A stretch of 64,000 bases of DNA from CAYVTV01 sp964526475 (lineage in GTDB: Bacteria; Bacteroidota; Bacteroidia; Bacteroidales; GCA-2748055), in assembly GCA_964526475.1 (NCBI GenBank), contig CAZGKF010000012.1, forward strand, positions 1 to 64,000, read 5' to 3'. Each line of letters opens with the position of its first letter. The first letter of the stretch is position 1. The notes under the pieces were generated by a model that worked only from the letters and a program-made list of their open reading frames with translations, did not search any database and was not told where the DNA came from. Position numbers and translations under genes: made by a program. Shown piece by piece: positions 60,182-64,000 of this stretch.

Positions 60182-61506
60182 TGGAAACCAGTGCTTTTCA
60201 GAAAATATACACAAAAATAACCCAGATTACCAAGGCAACCTGTTCTCTTAATGCAGCAGGTGTCGGGTACGAAGAACTCGCCTCCGTAAACGGACGTCTG
60301 GCTCAGGTGGTTAAGATTAAGGGAGAAGAAGTTACACTTCAGGTATATAGCGGTACAGAGGGGATACCTTCAAACGCAGAAGTTATTTTCTTTGGACGCC
60401 CTCCCGTGCTTAAGGTAAGCGATGATCTTGCCGGCAGATTTTTCAACTCCTTTGGTTTACCCATTGACGGAGGCCCTGAAGTTGAGGGTGAAGAATATGA
60501 GATCGGAGGGCCATCAGTCAATCCGGTACGTCGCAAGCAACCGTCAGAACTTATTGCTACTGGTATTGCCGGTATCGATCTTAACAATACCCTGGTAACC
60601 GGGCAGAAAATCCCGTTTTTTGCTGACCCCGACCAGCCCTTTAACCAGGTGATGGCAATGGTAGCTCTTCGGGCACAAGCTGATAAGATAATTCTTGGTG
60701 GGATGGGGCTTACAAATGATGATTATCTCTATTTTAAAAATGTATTTGATAACGCAGGAGCCTTGGACCGTATTGTGAGTTTTGTAAACACTACAGAAGA
60801 CCCCCCTGTTGAGCGCTTACTCGTTCCCGACATGGCCCTTACTGCTGCTGAATATTTTGCAGTTGAGAAAAATGAAAGCGTTCTGGTTCTGCTTACTGAC
60901 ATGACACTTTATGCAGATGCCCTGAGTATTGTATCAAACCGCATGGATCAGATCCCATCCAAAGATAGTATGCCCGGGTCCCTTTACAGTGATCTTGCAA
61001 AGATATATGAAAAAGCTGTGCAGTTTCCCGCAGGAGGTTCTATTACCATTATTGCTGTCACCACACTTTCAGGTGGAGATATCACACATTCTATTCCGGA
61101 CAATACAGGTTACATCACAGAGGGACAGTTGTTTCTCCGACGTGACACTGAAATAGGGAAGGTAATTATTGATCCCTTCAGAAGCTTATCACGACTTAAG
61201 CAACTTGTTATCGGGAAGAAAACACGTGAGGATCATCCACAGGTAATGAATACAGCTGTACGACTGTATGCTGATGCAGCGAACGCAAGGACAAAACTTG
61301 AGAATGGCTTTGACTTAACTGATTATGATGAGCGAACCCTCAATTTCGCAAAGGATTATTCCGAAAAATTACTGGCTATCGATGTTAACATTGATACCGA
61401 TACCATGATGAATACTGGCTGGGAATTATTCAGCAAATATTTTACTCCGGCTGAAGTAGGTATCCGCGAGGAACTAGTTGATAAATACTGGCCTGATGAA
61501 AACTGA
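60181..61506 (+). CDS. ntpB: V-type ATP synthase subunit B (non-catalytic)
   Basis: A 441-aa regulatory nucleotide-binding subunit. The expected loss of the Walker A motif is visible: the P-loop position reads FFADPDQPFNQ. Other family blocks are GIDLNNTLVTGQK, LTDMTLYADALS and GSITIIAVTTLSGGDITH. It forms the hexameric head with subunit A. The coding sequence begins within the stop codon of A. A gap of 48 bp follows before D. Confidence 0.95.
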   Translation: METSAFQKIYTKITQITKATCSLNAAGVGYEELASVNGRLAQVVKIKGEEVTLQVYSGTEGIPSNAEVIFFGRPPVLKVSDDLAGRFFNSFGLPIDGGPEVEGEEYEIGGPSVNPVRRKQPSELIATGIAGIDLNNTLVTGQKIPFFADPDQPFNQVMAMVALRAQADKIILGGMGLTNDDYLYFKNVFDNAGALDRIVSFVNTTEDPPVERLLVPDMALTAAEYFAVEKNESVLVLLTDMTLYADALSIVSNRMDQIPSKDSMPGSLYSDLAKIYEKAVQFPAGGSITIIAVTTLSGGDITHSIPDNTGYITEGQLFLRRDTEIGKVIIDPFRSLSRLKQLVIGKKTREDHPQVMNTAVRLYADAANARTKLENGFDLTDYDERTLNFAKDYSEKLLAIDVNIDTDTMMNTGWELFSKYFTPAEVGIREELVDKYWPDEN

Positions 61507-61554
61507 TTCATTGAAATAATAAATAATTAGATTTTTTTGAATTAAAAAGAACAG

Positions 61555-62157
61555 ATGGCAATAAAATTTCAATATAACAAAACATCGCTTCAGGATCTTA
61601 GTAAGCAACTTAATATCAGGGTCAGAGCATTGCCTACAATAAAAAATAAGGAAACTGCCCTTCGAATGGAAGTTAAAAAAGCTAAAGACGATGCCACATT
61701 ACTGGATGAGAAATTGGAACAGAAAATCCGTTCATATGAGTATATGTCAAGGTTATGGGCTGAATTTGACAGGGACCTGATTACTATTAAAGATGTTGAA
61801 CTTTCGGTTAAAAAAATTGCTGGTGTAAAGACTCCTGTTTTGGATAATATTATATTTGAGACAAAAGAATTCAGCCTTATTAACCAGCCCGACTGGTTTT
61901 ATGATGGCATAGTGATTCTGGAAGAGCTTGCCAGGGTAGCCATTGAACGAGACTTTTTCTACCGCAAAATGAATCTTCTGGATTATGCAAGAAAAAAAAC
62001 TACCCAGAAGGTAAACCTTTATGAAAAGATACAAATACCCGGTTATGAAGAGGCCATTCTGAAGATCAAGCGATTCCTTGAGGATGAAGCAAATCTCGAT
62101 AAATCATCTCAAAAAATTGTAAAGAACCGGCAACAACAAGTGGAGGAAGCAGCATGA
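61555..62157 (+). CDS. ntpD: V-type ATP synthase subunit D (central stalk)
   Basis: A 200-aa subunit D, equivalent to the F-type gamma rotor. It begins with the family pattern of a long N-terminal helix (FQYNKTSLQDLSKQLNIR, ALPTIKNKETALRMEVKKA) and ends with a second long helix (VNLYEKIQIPGYEEAILKIKRFLEDEANL), which form the antiparallel coiled-coil axle. Its stop overlaps the subunit I start (ATGA). Subunit F, which normally caps the stalk, has no gene here. Confidence 0.92.
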   Translation: MAIKFQYNKTSLQDLSKQLNIRVRALPTIKNKETALRMEVKKAKDDATLLDEKLEQKIRSYEYMSRLWAEFDRDLITIKDVELSVKKIAGVKTPVLDNIIFETKEFSLINQPDWFYDGIVILEELARVAIERDFFYRKMNLLDYARKKTTQKVNLYEKIQIPGYEEAILKIKRFLEDEANLDKSSQKIVKNRQQQVEEAA

Positions 62158-63971
62158 TAACTCCTATGTCAAAATACTCATTCCTTGTTTATCATCATGA
62201 ATATGTTGATTTTCTTGATAAGCTCAGAGAACTCGGTGTTGTGCATATCCTGGAGAAACAGGCGCAGATAACCGATGAGATACGGGAACAATACCAGCAA
62301 ATTGATCGTGTTGACAAGGTGATACGATTTCTTAAAAACCGTGATATTGAAACTCAATCACCGTCTGAAGATATTTCAGGGGAGGATATCTATGAGGAGA
62401 TTATTGCTTTACAACAGGAAGTTGATCAAAAAACGAATAAACTGAATTCCATTACAAAGGAAATTAATGAATTGAAGCCCTGGGGAGATTTTTCTATTGA
62501 AAAGATAAAGCAACTGGAAGAACATGACATTTTCGTCCGGTTCTTTATCACACAAACCAGAAAATTTAATCCTGAATGGAAAAACGAATATACCATCGAA
62601 GAAATAAACAATGTTAGCGGACATATTTATTTCGTGGTATTCCTGCGTAATGATGAGGAAATAAATATCCAGGCTGAAGAAATTAAACTACATACATATT
62701 CGCTGTCTTCATTAAATGTGGCCAAAGAAAAAATTAACAAGGAACTTGGTACTATTGATAAACGTTTCGACCATGTAGCAAAGACTGGCATTCCTGCATT
62801 GGAACAATATAAAAACTCCCTGATCCAGAAACTGGAATATGAAAAAGTTGTATATAATACTTCTGTTGAAGCAGAAGAGCGTTTAAGAATACTGGAAGGA
62901 TGGGTACCAAGAGAATCCCGGGATCAGGTAAACAATTTTCTTGATAATACCGGAGCTGTATATATTTCCCGAAATCCCGGACCTGACGATAAAGTACCTA
63001 TCTTGCTCAGGAACAAGAGATTTGCTGAAAAATTCGAAGTTCTGGGGGAATTGTATTCCCTTCCTAAATATACTGAACTTGATCTTACACCACATTTTGC
63101 TCCCTTTTATGCTTTGTTTTTCGGTTTTTGTCTGGGAGATGTCGGATATGGTATTCTTATGGCAATTGCTGCTCTTATTCTAAAAGGCAAAGTCAAGAAG
63201 GAGTTTAAACCGGTAACTATTCTTATCTTCTTTCTTGGACTTGCCACAGTCCTTTTCGGATTGATTGGAGGCACATTTTTCGGAATAAACTTATATCACA
63301 CCAATCTACCGGTATACAGTACACTTCAGGCTAATTTCGAGGAAAAAGGAACTGATATCAACAGCTTTCTCTTCTATTTATCTCTTGTTTTCGGGGCAGT
63401 GCAAATACTATTCGGAATGATTATTAAAGCTGTAAATGAAATCAAACAGTACGGAATAAAACTTGCCCTGGGCACTATCGGATGGATCATTTTACTCATT
63501 GGGATGATCTCTGTATATGCTTTGAATAAATATGCAAACGTTTCCATGGAAATTCTCGATCCTGTTAAATATGGTATTTTGATTACCGGGGGAATTTTGA
63601 TTCTGTTTCTTAACAATCTGAATCGAAATGTTTTCATGAATTTAGGCCTTGGTTTATGGAATACATATAACATGGTTACCGGTATCATTGGGGATTTACT
63701 TTCCTATATCCGTTTATTCGCCCTTGGAATTTCCAGTGCAATATTAGGTTTCGTTTTTAACAGCCTGGCCGTTTCAATGAGTGGGAATATACCTGTTTTA
63801 AGCATCCTTATTATGGTTGTGATCCTTGTAATAGGCCATGGAATTAATCTTTTTATGTCAGGTTTGGGAGCGTTTGTTCATCCGATGCGTCTCACTTTTG
63901 TTGAATTTTATAAAAACGCCGGTTTTACCGGTGGCGGAAGAAAATACAATCCTTTTAGAAAAATAATTTAA
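62154..63971 (+). CDS. ntpI: V-type ATP synthase subunit I (membrane a-type subunit)
   Basis: A 605-aa two-domain subunit. The cytoplasmic N-terminal half (about 1-310) has two coiled-coil stretches (about 60-105 and 185-230), and the C-terminal half (about 320-600) has seven or eight TM segments forming the ion half-channels. The segment LGLGLWNTYNMVTGIIGDLLSYIRLFALG contains the conserved Arg (YIRLF) needed for ion translocation. It starts within the D stop codon; a second ATG at 62166 is possible. It ends 29 bp before the window edge; the proteolipid ring gene (K) is expected next. Confidence 0.93.
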   Translation: MITPMSKYSFLVYHHEYVDFLDKLRELGVVHILEKQAQITDEIREQYQQIDRVDKVIRFLKNRDIETQSPSEDISGEDIYEEIIALQQEVDQKTNKLNSITKEINELKPWGDFSIEKIKQLEEHDIFVRFFITQTRKFNPEWKNEYTIEEINNVSGHIYFVVFLRNDEEINIQAEEIKLHTYSLSSLNVAKEKINKELGTIDKRFDHVAKTGIPALEQYKNSLIQKLEYEKVVYNTSVEAEERLRILEGWVPRESRDQVNNFLDNTGAVYISRNPGPDDKVPILLRNKRFAEKFEVLGELYSLPKYTELDLTPHFAPFYALFFGFCLGDVGYGILMAIAALILKGKVKKEFKPVTILIFFLGLATVLFGLIGGTFFGINLYHTNLPVYSTLQANFEEKGTDINSFLFYLSLVFGAVQILFGMIIKAVNEIKQYGIKLALGTIGWIILLIGMISVYALNKYANVSMEILDPVKYGILITGGILILFLNNLNRNVFMNLGLGLWNTYNMVTGIIGDLLSYIRLFALGISSAILGFVFNSLAVSMSGNIPVLSILIMVVILVIGHGINLFMSGLGAFVHPMRLTFVEFYKNAGFTGGGRKYNPFRKII

Positions 63972-64000
63972 CGTCTCACTTTAAATATTAATATTGTTAT

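Overview
This window is AT-rich DNA from a member of the Bacteroidota, probably a Bacteroidales-like lineage known from an assembly (two 100-N scaffold gaps, at 1581-1680 and 19756-19855). The evidence is a type IX secretion C-terminal sorting domain, a PorP/SprF-family protein, a V-type ATPase operon carrying a DUF2764 gene, several Bacteroidota-type promoters (TTTG, about 19 bases, TAnnTTTG), and few Shine-Dalgarno sequences.

Region 1 (about 0.4-22 kb, nearly all minus strand) is an exopolysaccharide or O-antigen-type locus. Reading with transcription it holds an asparagine-synthase-like amidotransferase, a UDP-sugar dehydrogenase, a UDP-GlcNAc 2-epimerase, an FAD oxidoreductase, a NodB-type deacetylase, a PorP/SprF protein with a PD40-SPOR envelope protein, an acyltransferase-3/SGNH fusion, a membrane glycosyltransferase, a Wza-like export lipoprotein, a Wzc-like BY-kinase/co-polymerase, an acyl carrier protein, a second amidotransferase and a long-form NAD synthase. 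Epimerase, dehydrogenase and amidotransferase together suggest an amidated N-acetyl-mannosaminuronic acid. The neighbouring carrier protein and second amidotransferase suggest a carrier-bound amidation step. No Wzx or Wzy is seen.

Region 2 (22-48 kb) is mixed housekeeping and envelope content: a TPR lipoprotein, a TrmH-type methyltransferase, sucC, a GT2/ECF sigma/rsmG operon, two TIM-barrel isomerase-like proteins, rpmH (52 codons), a GT39-TPR protein with an FAD oxidoreductase, a PASTA protein, a T9SS cargo protein, an RluA-type pseudouridine synthase, a DUF3267 membrane protein, an S9 peptidase, mtaB, a ferredoxin-reductase-like protein and a GltS-type transporter. Two convergent genes at 45.8-46.6 kb both lack their C-terminal ends at one shared point.

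Region 3 (48-64 kb) has a GH123/DUF4091 lipoprotein, tRNA-Val(TAC), an AAA/DUF4143 ATPase whose promoter is bracketed by two identical-plan palindromes, an exported Gfo/Idh/MocA-like protein, a three-gene SsuABC-like ABC transporter, tRNA-Leu(GAG) and a V-type ATPase operon (E, DUF2764, A, B, D, I) that runs to the right edge.

Intergenic DNA is unusually rich in short repeats: a dispersed element built from two 15-bp palindromes (four copies), a 38-bp inverted duplication 30 kb apart, and several tandem short-word tracts, two of which hold the assembly gaps. The strongest leads are the palindromic element family, the paired operators on the DUF4143 gene, the PD40-SPOR/PorP pair inside a polysaccharide locus, the SGNH domain lacking its nucleophile, and the double truncation.
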